From: Aalborgiella sp031424795
GTDB taxonomy: Bacteria; Pseudomonadota; Gammaproteobacteria; Burkholderiales; Burkholderiaceae_C
Direction of reading: 5' to 3'
NCBI GenBank assembly: GCA_031424795.1
Contig: JANPIC010000190.1
Coordinates: forward strand, 1 to 11,484
Length of the DNA stretch: 11,484 nucleotides
The translations under genes and the position numbers were made by a program. The notes beneath the pieces were generated by a model. The model did no database searches and was not told the DNA's origin. It worked only from the letters and a program-made list of their open reading frames with translations. The first letter of the stretch is position 1; each line of letters starts with the position of its first letter. This document shows positions 1 through 6,144 of the stretch, piece after piece.

Positions 1-809
1 TGCCAAGCGGTGAGCAACACAATCAAACCAAAGGCGATGCGGTAGTAAGCAAAACCGACAAAGCTGTGCGTCGCAATAAATTTGAGCAACCAGCGTATAC
101 ACAGCCAAGCGCTGATGAATGACACGACCAGCCCCACGCCAAACATGGGCGCATCGGCCATGGACAGCAAACCGCGCTCTTTGTAGAGACTGTAAGCACC
201 TGCGCCAATCAGCGTTGGAATCGCCAAATAGAATGAGAAGTCCGTCGCAGCTTTGCGGCTCAACCCAAGCAACATACCGCCAATGATGGTTGCACCACTG
301 CGGCTGGTACCAGGAATCATGGCTAGGCACTGCACCAGCCCAACTTTGAGCGCGTCTAACGGCGTCATCGTATCGACATCTTGAATGGTGGCCAGCTTAG
401 GGTTGTTTTCCTGGCGTTTTTCAGCCCACAAAATGATGAGGCCGCCGATGATGAACGTGCTCGCCACCACAACCGGGTTAAATAAATTAGCCTTGATCGC
501 TTTGCCAAACAACAAACCCAACACCACAGCGGGTGTAAAAGCAATCAACACATTGATGGCGAAGCGCTGTGACAACTTAGAGCTTGGCAAGGTGGCGACT
601 GTGTCACGAATCTTCTGCCAGTAGACCAATATCACGGCAAAGATGGCTCCTGTTTGGATGGCGATGTCAAAAACTTTGGCCTTGTCATCGTCAAAACCCA
701 AAAGCGCACCCGCCAAGATCAAATGACCTGTCGAAGAAATCGGCAAAAACTCGGTAAACCCTTCCACCAGCCCCATGATGGCAGCTTTGACCAGCAACAT
801 AACATCCAC
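1..809 (-). CDS. uppP: Undecaprenyl-diphosphatase UppP (BacA), 3' end cut by window edge
   Basis: An integral membrane enzyme that removes a phosphate from undecaprenyl diphosphate to recycle the lipid carrier for peptidoglycan; in this family it also gives bacitracin resistance. The 269 visible residues carry both signature regions: EGFTEFLPISSTGHL at residues 16-30, with the catalytic-type glutamates and His29, and PGTSRSG at 166-172 with its arginine. Several hydrophobic segments follow. The family is about 270-280 residues long, so only a few C-terminal residues are missing. I chose the GTG at 809 because AGGA lies 7 bases before it and the resulting N-terminus, MDVMLLVKAA, fits the family; an in-frame ATG at 800 is the alternative. 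It follows the DUF3299 gene on the same strand after a 71-base gap in which I see no convincing promoter or terminator. Its function is unrelated to the zinc genes, so it may be only a chance neighbour. Confidence 0.95.
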   Translation of the reverse strand, partial: MDVMLLVKAAIMGLVEGFTEFLPISSTGHLILAGALLGFDDDKAKVFDIAIQTGAIFAVILVYWQKIRDTVATLPSSKLSQRFAINVLIAFTPAVVLGLLFGKAIKANLFNPVVVASTFIIGGLIILWAEKRQENNPKLATIQDVDTMTPLDALKVGLVQCLAMIPGTSRSGATIIGGMLLGLSRKAATDFSFYLAIPTLIGAGAYSLYKERGLLSMADAPMFGVGLVVSFISAWLCIRWLLKFIATHSFVGFAYYRIAFGLIVLLTAW

Positions 810-880
810 AGTGAATTCCTAAATTAAATTTCAACTGTGTGATTATCCATGCAAGCGCTTCTGCAACTTACTTCACTGCA

Positions 881-1399
881 TCACTTCACAGGAGTAGCAT
901 CCGCAATCTTGTAATAAACTCCAAATGGGTCATTCACCAGTACTTGGAAATTGCCTTCTACAACGACGGGTTCCATGCTGTATTTCACACCTGTTTTGGT
1001 GCGTACTTCAATCATGCTTTCAGGCCCGCCCGGGGTGCAAAACCCACAATTCAAAGGCACAGAGCTAAGCAAAAAATGTGTTTGCTTTTCGCCCGGGTCA
1101 AGCGGCATCATGAAACCTTGCACGCGCTGGCTGCGCTGATGTAAAGCCATTTGTGCAGCGTTAAAAACTGGAACAATGTTGCCTTTGATGTTTTTGGTTT
1201 TCACATCAGTCAAAACTGGCCAAGGCAGTACATCTGCGCGATCGGGCAAGGGTTTGAACGGGCTATTGGGGCTGTGAACACCGGCACCTTTGCCAGCAGG
1301 GACGCCACCTGCAATGGGTGAACTCAATTGCGCATGTGCTGAGGTTGCAGCCAGCGTCAGCGTTGATGCCAGCGCAAAAGTGATTAATTTAATGAACAT
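881..1399 (-). CDS. Secreted DUF3299-family protein
   Basis: A 172-residue protein. It begins with a signal peptide that probably ends at AHA (residues 21-23), so it should act in the periplasm. A proline- and glycine-rich linker (about 28-60) precedes the conserved domain (about 60-165), which contains GEKQTHFLLSSVPLNCGFC followed by TPGG. That stretch is what I recognise as typical of DUF3299. It holds the only two cysteines, C118 and C121, as a CxxC pair that could bind metal or form a disulfide; the biochemical role of the family is unknown to me. GGGA lies 6 bases before the ATG. The gene starts inside the last codons of the small Cys protein gene (11-base overlap), which suggests coupled translation. 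It is the last gene of the zur-led run, and the context suggests a zinc-related envelope role (inference). As I recall, PA4066 of P. aeruginosa is a relative that lies beside an FtsX-type ABC system. Confidence 0.8.
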   Translation of the reverse strand: MFIKLITFALASTLTLAATSAHAQLSSPIAGGVPAGKGAGVHSPNSPFKPLPDRADVLPWPVLTDVKTKNIKGNIVPVFNAAQMALHQRSQRVQGFMMPLDPGEKQTHFLLSSVPLNCGFCTPGGPESMIEVRTKTGVKYSMEPVVVEGNFQVLVNDPFGVYYKIADATPVK

Positions 1400-1643
1400 G
1401 TTTCATCCCACAATCTTTACCAATCGCCAAGCCTTTGCAAGCAGCTTGGAGCGCTTTCTCACAAACTTCTTCTTTTTTACCTGATTCTAAGCACATCGCA
1501 GCATCGCTGTGTGCTTTTGCCATCGCTTTATGGCGTTCAATATCCACTTTACGCTCTTTGTCACCGTGTGTCTCAGCCGCAAAGGTAACAGTAGATACAG
1601 ACAACAACACAAAAGAAACAACTGTCAATAAAGCTTTAAACAT
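1389..1643 (-). CDS. Small secreted four-cysteine protein, function unknown
   Basis: An 84-residue protein with a clear signal peptide: a hydrophobic stretch at residues 4-20 and likely cleavage after FAA (21-23). The mature part is about 61 residues, mostly charged and helix-prone. It contains four cysteines (C51, C61, C69, C78) and ends KHVH, with further histidines at 26, 38 and 45. Four cysteines in about 28 residues could form two disulfides between helices in a hairpin, or bind a metal such as zinc. GGAG lies 7 bases before the ATG. It starts 48 bases after the FtsX-like permease gene and overlaps the DUF3299 gene by 11 bases, so it is probably in the same operon. I do not recognise the family. 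Its position suggests a periplasmic partner of the ABC system and a metal-binding role, but both are inference. Confidence 0.75.
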   Translation of the reverse strand: MFKALLTVVSFVLLSVSTVTFAAETHGDKERKVDIERHKAMAKAHSDAAMCLESGKKEEVCEKALQAACKGLAIGKDCGMKHVH

Positions 1644-1691
1644 AAAAATACTCCAAAAAGTTAAAGATAAAACACAAAATCAAGATGAAAA

Positions 1692-2903
1692 CTAAGATTT
1701 CAACAACGATTGAACGTCTACCCGATACGCCGCAATTGCCGGCAGCATGGCCGCCAACACCGCAACAACAGCCGCTGTAGCAGGTATCGCCCACTCCTCG
1801 ACAAGCCAAATCCAGCCAGTGACTGGCAACGATTTTTCAGCCTGCAATAAATAGCCTACAGCAGCTGTCAAGAAGTGACCCAAAAATAACCCCAAAATAG
1901 AGGCCAGAACCGCCAGCCACAGCGCCTCGCACACCAGCAAACCCGCCACTTTTTGCGGGCTTGCGCCCAGCATGCGCAGCATGGCCAAGTCGGCGCGGCG
2001 CTCGCGCACCGCGTTCCACAGGGCGATGAACACGCTCAAGCCCGCCGTGAGCAGCAAAACCGCACCAAAACCGCGCAAAACATCTGTCCCCACCCCCACC
2101 ATGCGCAGCAAACGGGTGATTTCAACGGCCGGCGCGGCGGCTTGCATGTTGGTGGTGGTGTTCACAAAACGCGGAAAACTCACCGCAGCCAAGGGGCTTT
2201 TGTAGCGAATCAAAGCCATCGTCACTTCGCGGTCGTCTTCAATGGCTTTTTTGTCTTCGGCATCCAGCGGCGTGTCGCCCTCAATCGCTTTTTCATGCAC
2301 GCGCCAGACGGATTCGGTCGCCGTCAAAATCAACCTGTCCAGCACGCAGCTGCAGGGCGCGAGCACGCCAGTGACTTGGTAGGGCGTAGCGCCGTGGGCA
2401 TGGCCTTCAGCCCCCAACCCGTGCGAGCCGATAAAGCTGTTGCCCGTGGCTAAACCAGTGTTTGTAGCAACTTCAGCCCCAATGACCGCTTCCAACGGCG
2501 CTTTGAACATCACCCCCTGTGCCAACGCTGCCTCATAGTGCGTCACATAGTCCGCCGTGGTGCCGACGATGCGAAAGCCTCTAAAGCTGTCGCCCAGGCT
2601 CAGCGGAATCAAGGTGGCAACACGGGGGTCTTGCTGCAGGGTTGTCACATCAGCCAGCGGGATATTGCCAGTGGGCACATCAATGTGGAACACACCTGCC
2701 AAAATCAGTTGCATGGGGCTGCCTTTTGCGCCCACGACAACGTCGATGCCTTTCAAATCGCGCTCAAAAGCGTGGTCGATTTGGCTGCTGATGAGCAACA
2801 CCAGCGTGATGGATGCCACGCCCAGCGCCAGCAACAGCACGTTTAAAGCCGCAGCCAGTGGCCGTGACCACAAGTATTTGAACGATAAAGTGATGATTTT
2901 CAT
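1692..2903 (-). CDS. FtsX/MacB-type ABC transporter permease
   Basis: A 403-residue inner-membrane protein with the FtsX/LolC/MacB layout. One membrane segment lies at about 20-40, a large periplasmic domain spans about 42-275, and three segments lie at about 280-297, 322-345 and 372-393. The motif RRADLAMLRMLGAS (302-315), just after the second segment, is typical of the C-terminal FtsX domain. Such permeases use ATP to drive work on periplasmic or outer-leaflet substrates rather than to pump solutes across the membrane. The periplasmic domain has H161, H168 and H170, then C184-S-C186 just before LDRLILT, which may bind metal. I chose the ATG at 2903, giving MKIITLSFKYLW, which fits family N-termini; the frame is open 25 codons further, but that would run into the ATPase gene and give an unlikely N-terminus. 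No clear ribosome site is visible. The start region lies in a dispersed repeat. Its partner is the ATPase gene 13 bases upstream. Confidence 0.88.
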   Translation of the reverse strand: MKIITLSFKYLWSRPLAAALNVLLLALGVASITLVLLISSQIDHAFERDLKGIDVVVGAKGSPMQLILAGVFHIDVPTGNIPLADVTTLQQDPRVATLIPLSLGDSFRGFRIVGTTADYVTHYEAALAQGVMFKAPLEAVIGAEVATNTGLATGNSFIGSHGLGAEGHAHGATPYQVTGVLAPCSCVLDRLILTATESVWRVHEKAIEGDTPLDAEDKKAIEDDREVTMALIRYKSPLAAVSFPRFVNTTTNMQAAAPAVEITRLLRMVGVGTDVLRGFGAVLLLTAGLSVFIALWNAVRERRADLAMLRMLGASPQKVAGLLVCEALWLAVLASILGLFLGHFLTAAVGYLLQAEKSLPVTGWIWLVEEWAIPATAAVVAVLAAMLPAIAAYRVDVQSLLKS

Positions 2904-2948
2904 AACGCTATAATATTCATAGCACCTCAGGCAATAAATACGCCGGCT
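2901..2948 (+). repeat. Dispersed repeat, copy 1
   Basis: A 48-base segment that matches 10278-10325 in inverted orientation at 37 of 48 positions, including 17 identical bases in a row (CAATAAATACGCCGGCT at 2932-2948). It contains a short inverted repeat, GCTAT/ATAGC, with a 7-base loop at 2907-2923. It spans the last codons of the ABC ATPase gene, its stop codon, the 13-base gap and the start codon of the FtsX-like gene. I remember similar GCTAT...ATAGC elements from Comamonadaceae genomes, but cannot verify this here. Confidence 0.6.
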
Positions 2949-3627
2949 TAGTGCCAATTTGAGCACTATTTTTGCCAAATTGCAGTGTTTTGGCTGTTTT
3001 TAAGACCTCAGAAACCCTGAAATCATGCGTTGCAATCACCAAAGTCGCGTTGCAGCGTGCAGCACTGGCTTGCAGCAATGCCAAGGCGGCGCTGGCGGCA
3101 TCGTCGTCCAGACTCGCCGTGGGTTCATCGGCCAAAATAATCTTGGGGTTCAGCAGCACAGCCCGCGCCAAAGCCACCCGCTGCGCCTGCCCGCCAGACA
3201 AGGTGGAAGGTTTGCGATGGGCAAAATCTGCCACATCCAGCGCAGCCAAAGTCGATGCAATATGCGCTTTCATGTGCATTTTGGCAACGGCATTGAGCGG
3301 CAAACCTGCTGCAAAGTAGGCCAATTGCAGATTCTCAGCCACTGTCAAAGCCTCGCTCAAATGCAGCTTTTGCGGCAAAAATCCCAAATTGTTCGCCCGC
3401 CAAGCATCACGGACGGTGTTGGACATGCCATTCAAACGCTGCCCTGCCACGGTTAATTCGCCCTGCTGCGGTGTCAGCAAGCCTGCCAACAGCGCCAACC
3501 AGGTTGATTTACCGGAGCCTGAGTTGCCACGCAGCACCAAAATGTCGCCTTGTTCAAGCTGTACATCTTGAAACGTAAGCTCTGTGCCTTTGGGGTAAGC
3601 GTAAGCGAGTTGATTCGTCCAAATCAT
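2917..3627 (-). CDS. LolD/MacB-type ABC transporter ATP-binding protein
   Basis: A 236-residue cytoplasmic ATPase with every element of an active ABC subunit: Walker A GNSGSGKS (34-41), Q-loop Q86, signature LSGGQ (143-147), Walker B IILADEP (163-169) and switch His201. Its closest overall look is the LolD/MacB/FtsE branch, which pairs with FtsX-type permeases, and such a permease gene follows 13 bases downstream. I chose the ATG at 3627 because it overlaps the TGA of zur as ATGA, which couples the two genes; the frame is open 14 codons further inside zur. The last residues (about 228-236, PAYLLPEVL) are encoded by a dispersed repeat, so the C-terminal tail may be recent and not conserved. 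Substrate unknown; linkage to zur suggests a zinc-limitation role (inference). Confidence 0.88.
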   Translation of the reverse strand: MIWTNQLAYAYPKGTELTFQDVQLEQGDILVLRGNSGSGKSTWLALLAGLLTPQQGELTVAGQRLNGMSNTVRDAWRANNLGFLPQKLHLSEALTVAENLQLAYFAAGLPLNAVAKMHMKAHIASTLAALDVADFAHRKPSTLSGGQAQRVALARAVLLNPKIILADEPTASLDDDAASAALALLQASAARCNATLVIATHDFRVSEVLKTAKTLQFGKNSAQIGTKPAYLLPEVL

Positions 3628-4157
3628 GCGGCTGCAATCTGAGTCGTAAAAGATGGTGTCGTGGAGCAATCCGCACAGACGCCACGCACCGCAAAATCCA
3701 TGCTCAAGCCTTGGTAACCCAAAGCTTTGAGCGCTTTGAGCGCTGTTTGCGCGGCAACTTCGATGTCATCGGCATTAGCCAGCAGCGCGCCGCTCAAAGG
3801 TTGGTCACGATGGCAGCTTTGGCATTCAAAGTGAGGGGTAGCGTGCACGCTGGCAGGCATGGCTTGGTAGCGGCGCACGCGGCTAGCATCCACCCGGCAA
3901 AGCAGCAAACCAACTTGTGTGAGCCGGTCAATCAAGCGGTACAAGGTGACACGATCCAAAGTCATGCGGTCCAAAGCAAGACCATCTTCACCCTCTAGCG
4001 CCAACAGTAACTGTGCGTGGGTGTAGCTGGTTTCGGGGTGAGCCAGCAGCCAGCGCAAAACAAGCCGTGCCGCTGCCGTACGGCGCAAACCGTGCGCTGC
4101 CAGCAGGGCGTCGATTGGATCTTTCATGGCATTACTGCTGATTTTTTCTCTAGGCAT
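3624..4157 (-). CDS. zur: Fur-family zinc uptake regulator (Zur)
   Basis: A 177-residue DNA-binding repressor of the Fur superfamily. Residues about 12-100 form the winged helix, with the recognition-helix region around DRVTLYRLIDRLTQVGLL (68-85). The C-terminal dimer domain has the structural-zinc cysteines C112-QS-C115 (in HFECQSC) and C161-AD-C164. I call it Zur rather than Fur because it diverges from a znuABC-like operon with paired palindromes between them, and because it heads a transport operon. Family members bind DNA when zinc is bound. The start is uncertain: ATG 4157 is the longest, but neither it nor the in-frame ATG at 4127 (MKDPIDALL) has a clear ribosome site, and 4127 gives a more typical N-terminus. 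It overlaps the following ATPase gene by 4 bases. The nearby operators suggest that it represses itself as well (inference). Confidence 0.85.
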   Translation of the reverse strand: MPREKISSNAMKDPIDALLAAHGLRRTAAARLVLRWLLAHPETSYTHAQLLLALEGEDGLALDRMTLDRVTLYRLIDRLTQVGLLLCRVDASRVRRYQAMPASVHATPHFECQSCHRDQPLSGALLANADDIEVAAQTALKALKALGYQGLSMDFAVRGVCADCSTTPSFTTQIAAA

Positions 4158-4191
4158 CGGTTTTTTTGTATGTTTGAAATAACTTGAAATT

Positions 4192-4221
4192 TTGATTAAT
4201 GCAACTTAGTTGCGTTATAAT
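4192..4221 (+). promoter_or_regulatory. Promoter for the small-membrane-protein/znu operon
   Basis: A perfect -10 hexamer TATAAT at 4216-4221 is preceded after 18 bases by TTGATT at 4192-4197 (four of six bases match the -35 consensus). Transcription would begin near 4228. The first palindrome fills the spacer and the second covers the expected start point, so a bound repressor would block polymerase. The leader to the 53-residue gene would be about 68 bases. Confidence 0.6.
4198..4218. promoter_or_regulatory. Putative Zur operator, site 1
   Basis: The core GCAACTTAGTTGC (4201-4213) is a perfect 6+1+6 palindrome. The 21 bases match site 2 at 17 positions. It lies between the -35 and -10 hexamers of the plus-strand promoter and about 40 bases upstream of the longest zur start. 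Assignment to Zur rests on its position between zur and znu genes; I have not compared it with a Zur motif model. Confidence 0.6.
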
Positions 4222-4223
4222 TT

Positions 4224-4244
4224 ATTGCAATTGAGTTGCATTAT
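4224..4244. promoter_or_regulatory. Putative Zur operator, site 2
   Basis: The core TGCAATTGAGTTGCA (4226-4240) is a near palindrome with 6 of 7 arm bases paired. Its centre (4233) is 26 bp from that of site 1 (4207), about two and a half helical turns. It overlaps the predicted start point of the plus-strand transcript. Confidence 0.6.
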
Positions 4245-4295
4245 GACTCAATTCAATGAAATCCGAACCCGCACAAACCTATTTTTACAAATTCG

Positions 4296-4457
4296 ATGGA
4301 CATGACCCTCATATCCCTATCTAGCCTTCATCGTATTTTCAAATCACGCAGTTTTCTGGCTTGGCCAGCTTGGCTGCGTGTGCTGCTCGTATCACCTTTT
4401 GTGGCGTTCTTGTGGGCTGCTGTGATGTGGGCTAGTAGCGACTTTGCGACAAGGTAG
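4296..4457 (+). CDS. Small single-pass membrane protein (53 residues), function unknown
   Basis: A short open frame between the zinc promoter and znuC. It has a basic N-terminal half (HRIFKSRS at about 12-19), then WPAWLR (23-28) and a hydrophobic stretch at about 29-46 that would form one membrane helix, ending SSDFATR. Its TAG at 4455-4457 lies within the ribosome-site region of znuC, and only 4 bases separate the two genes, so translation could be coupled. This spacing and the sensible membrane topology are the evidence that it is real. No strong ribosome site precedes the ATG at 4296; an in-frame ATG at 4302 is an alternative. I do not recognise a family with certainty. By position it could be a small accessory subunit of the zinc importer (inference). 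Confidence 0.55.
   Translation: MDMTLISLSSLHRIFKSRSFLAWPAWLRVLLVSPFVAFLWAAVMWASSDFATR
4451..4454 (+). promoter_or_regulatory. Ribosome binding site that sets the znuC start
   Basis: AAGG followed by 7 bases and then GTG at 4462. This supports the GTG start over the in-frame TTG at 4444, which has no such site and would overlap the small membrane protein gene. Confidence 0.6.
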
Positions 4458-4461
4458 TGCT

Positions 4462-5202
4462 GTGATAAAACTTGACAACCTCACCGTAAGCTACCGCCAG
4501 CACCCAGCTTTGCACCATATCAGTGGCCACTTTGCAGTTGGCTCGCTCACCGCTGTGGTCGGGCCCAATGGGTCGGGCAAAAGTACGCTTTTAAAAAGCA
4601 TGATGGGTTTACAGCAAAAGTCAGGCGGGCAGATCAACATCGCCATAGCTCGCAAGGAAATTGCCTATTTGCCACAGCAAGCAGAGATAGATCGCAGCTA
4701 CCCCATCAGCGTGCAAGATTGCGTCTTACAAGGCTTTTGGCCCAAGCTTGGCGCTTTTTACGGCATCCGTGCCGCAGAGATGGCGCAGGCGCAAATTGCT
4801 ATCAAAACGGTAGGGTTAGAGGGGTTTGAGCGTCGCCCTATTGCCAGCCTGTCCAGCGGGCAGTTTCAGCGTGTCATGTTTGCTCGCATGTTTGTGCAAG
4901 ATGCGCAGTTGATTTTGCTAGATGAGCCCTTCAACGCGATAGACAGCAAAACTACAGCAGCGCTGCTACAACTGATACGCCAGTGGCATCAGCAAAAACG
5001 CACTGTCATTGCTGTTTTGCACGACGATGCGCAGGTGCGTGCCCACTTCCCAGAGACGCTGCTTCTGGCGCGCGAGGTGGTGGCGTGGGGAAGCACGGTT
5101 GATGTGCTCACACACGACCATCTTCGCAAAGCGCGTGCTGTGGCGCAAGCGTGGGACGACCAGGCTGAGGTGTGCACCATCGATACAGCGGTAGCGACAT
5201 GA
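4462..5202 (+). CDS. znuC: Zinc ABC importer, ATP-binding protein (ZnuC-like)
   Basis: A 246-residue cytoplasmic ATPase of the metal (Zn/Mn/Fe) ABC importer family. It has Walker A GPNGSGKS (34-41), a Q-loop in YLPQQAEID (69-77), signature LSSGQ (130-134), Walker B LILLDEP (150-156) and switch His187. It would power zinc uptake through the permease encoded next, whose ATG overlaps this gene's TGA as ATGA. The GTG start at 4462 has AAGG 7 bases upstream. Metal specificity cannot be read from this subunit. The zur neighbour and the three-histidine binding protein downstream favour zinc. AztA of the AztABC zinc systems is a close alternative name. Confidence 0.88.
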   Translation: MIKLDNLTVSYRQHPALHHISGHFAVGSLTAVVGPNGSGKSTLLKSMMGLQQKSGGQINIAIARKEIAYLPQQAEIDRSYPISVQDCVLQGFWPKLGAFYGIRAAEMAQAQIAIKTVGLEGFERRPIASLSSGQFQRVMFARMFVQDAQLILLDEPFNAIDSKTTAALLQLIRQWHQQKRTVIAVLHDDAQVRAHFPETLLLAREVVAWGSTVDVLTHDHLRKARAVAQAWDDQAEVCTIDTAVAT

Positions 5203-6095
5203 TGCATGGGCTGTACCTCATCTTTGAGGCGACACAGCAAACACTGGTTGCACCTTTCACAGAATTTGCCTTCATGCGCCGAGCGCTGGTTTCAACCCTG
5301 GCACTGTCTTTGAGTGCAGCGCCGCTTGGCGTCTTCTTGACTATTCGACGCATGAGCATGCTGGGCGATGCGCTTAGCCATGCGGTGCTTCCAGGCGCAG
5401 CCATTGGTTTTATGCTATTTGGGCTTTCTTTGACCGCCATGGCGGTGGGTGGCATGCTTGCTGGCATGGCTGTTGCGGCGCTAGCCGGCGTGATCAGCCG
5501 CTCCACCGCTATCAAAGAAGATGCCAGTCTTTCAGCCATGTATTTGATCGCGTTGGCGCTTGGGGTAACGCTCATCTCAAAACAAGGCACACAACTTGAT
5601 TTGTTGCACATTTTGTTTGGCAGTGCTTTGGGTGTTGATACAGCTGGCTTGTACCTCGTAGCCGGCGTAACAAGCCTTAGTTTATTGGTGCTGACCGCCA
5701 TGTACCGTGGCTTGGTTTTAGAAAGCTTTGATCCTGTGTTTATCAGCGCATCTGGCAAAAGCGTGTGGCTTTGGCAGCAAGCGTTTTTGATGCTGGTGGT
5801 GATGAACCTTGTCGCGGGCTTTCAAACGCTTGGCACGCTGATGGCGGTGGGTTTGATGATGCTGCCTGCCGTTTCTGCCCGCTTGTGGCACGACACTTTG
5901 CCGGCCCAGCTGCTAAACGCCAGCTTGCAAGCGGCGCTGTCTGGTTATGCTGGACTGCTGCTGTCGTATCATTTAGACACGCCCTCTGGGCCGACCATCA
6001 TTGCCTGCGCCGGCGCTTTGTACGCAGGCTCACTGCTCATTTCGCCGGGTGGATGGCTCAAACGACACTTCCACACAAGCCACCGCATCGCCTAA
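5199..6095 (+). CDS. znuB: Zinc ABC importer, permease (ZnuB-like)
   Basis: A 298-residue polytopic inner-membrane protein of the ABC-3 metal permease family, with about eight hydrophobic segments. The conserved cytoplasmic-loop region reads GDALSHAVLPGAAIG (56-70), where the family makes contact with the ATPase. The ATG at 5199 overlaps the znuC stop by 4 bases; a second ATG follows directly at 5202, and the frame is open 9 codons further upstream, but that would lie within znuC. It ends with a basic, histidine-containing tail (KRHFHTSHRIA) on the probable cytoplasmic side. The binding protein gene follows after 49 bases. Confidence 0.9.
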   Translation: MMHGLYLIFEATQQTLVAPFTEFAFMRRALVSTLALSLSAAPLGVFLTIRRMSMLGDALSHAVLPGAAIGFMLFGLSLTAMAVGGMLAGMAVAALAGVISRSTAIKEDASLSAMYLIALALGVTLISKQGTQLDLLHILFGSALGVDTAGLYLVAGVTSLSLLVLTAMYRGLVLESFDPVFISASGKSVWLWQQAFLMLVVMNLVAGFQTLGTLMAVGLMMLPAVSARLWHDTLPAQLLNASLQAALSGYAGLLLSYHLDTPSGPTIIACAGALYAGSLLISPGGWLKRHFHTSHRIA

Positions 6096-6144
6096 AACCT
6101 ACCCCTAACCTGGCCCCAACCTACCCACGATTTCAGGAAAATCC

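Noticed and set aside
862..880. Half of the operator palindrome (TGCAACTTA) in the gap upstream of uppP
   Set aside because: Only the left arm matches; the right arm is degenerate and uppP has no known link to zinc. Likely chance.
810..880. Promoter or terminator in the DUF3299-uppP gap
   Set aside because: TTGCAG and TAATCA-like words are spaced 15 bases apart, and no stable hairpin with a T-run is present; too weak to call.
1953..2453. Long plus-strand open frame opposite the FtsX-like permease gene
   Set aside because: It mirrors a well-supported gene and its translation has no recognisable domain.
4243..4305. 20-codon frame starting in operator 2
   Set aside because: No ribosome site, no notable residues, and it would use an ATG inside the operator; nothing supports translation.
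5480..5495. GCTAGCCGGCGT in znuB identical to part of the flank and core of repeat copy 2
   Set aside because: Only 12 bases match, it lies in conserved coding sequence, and the rest of the repeat is absent.
5108..5758. Minus-strand 216-residue frame opposite znuC/znuB
   Set aside because: Antisense shadow of two overlapping, motif-bearing genes; composition is biased and has no family features.
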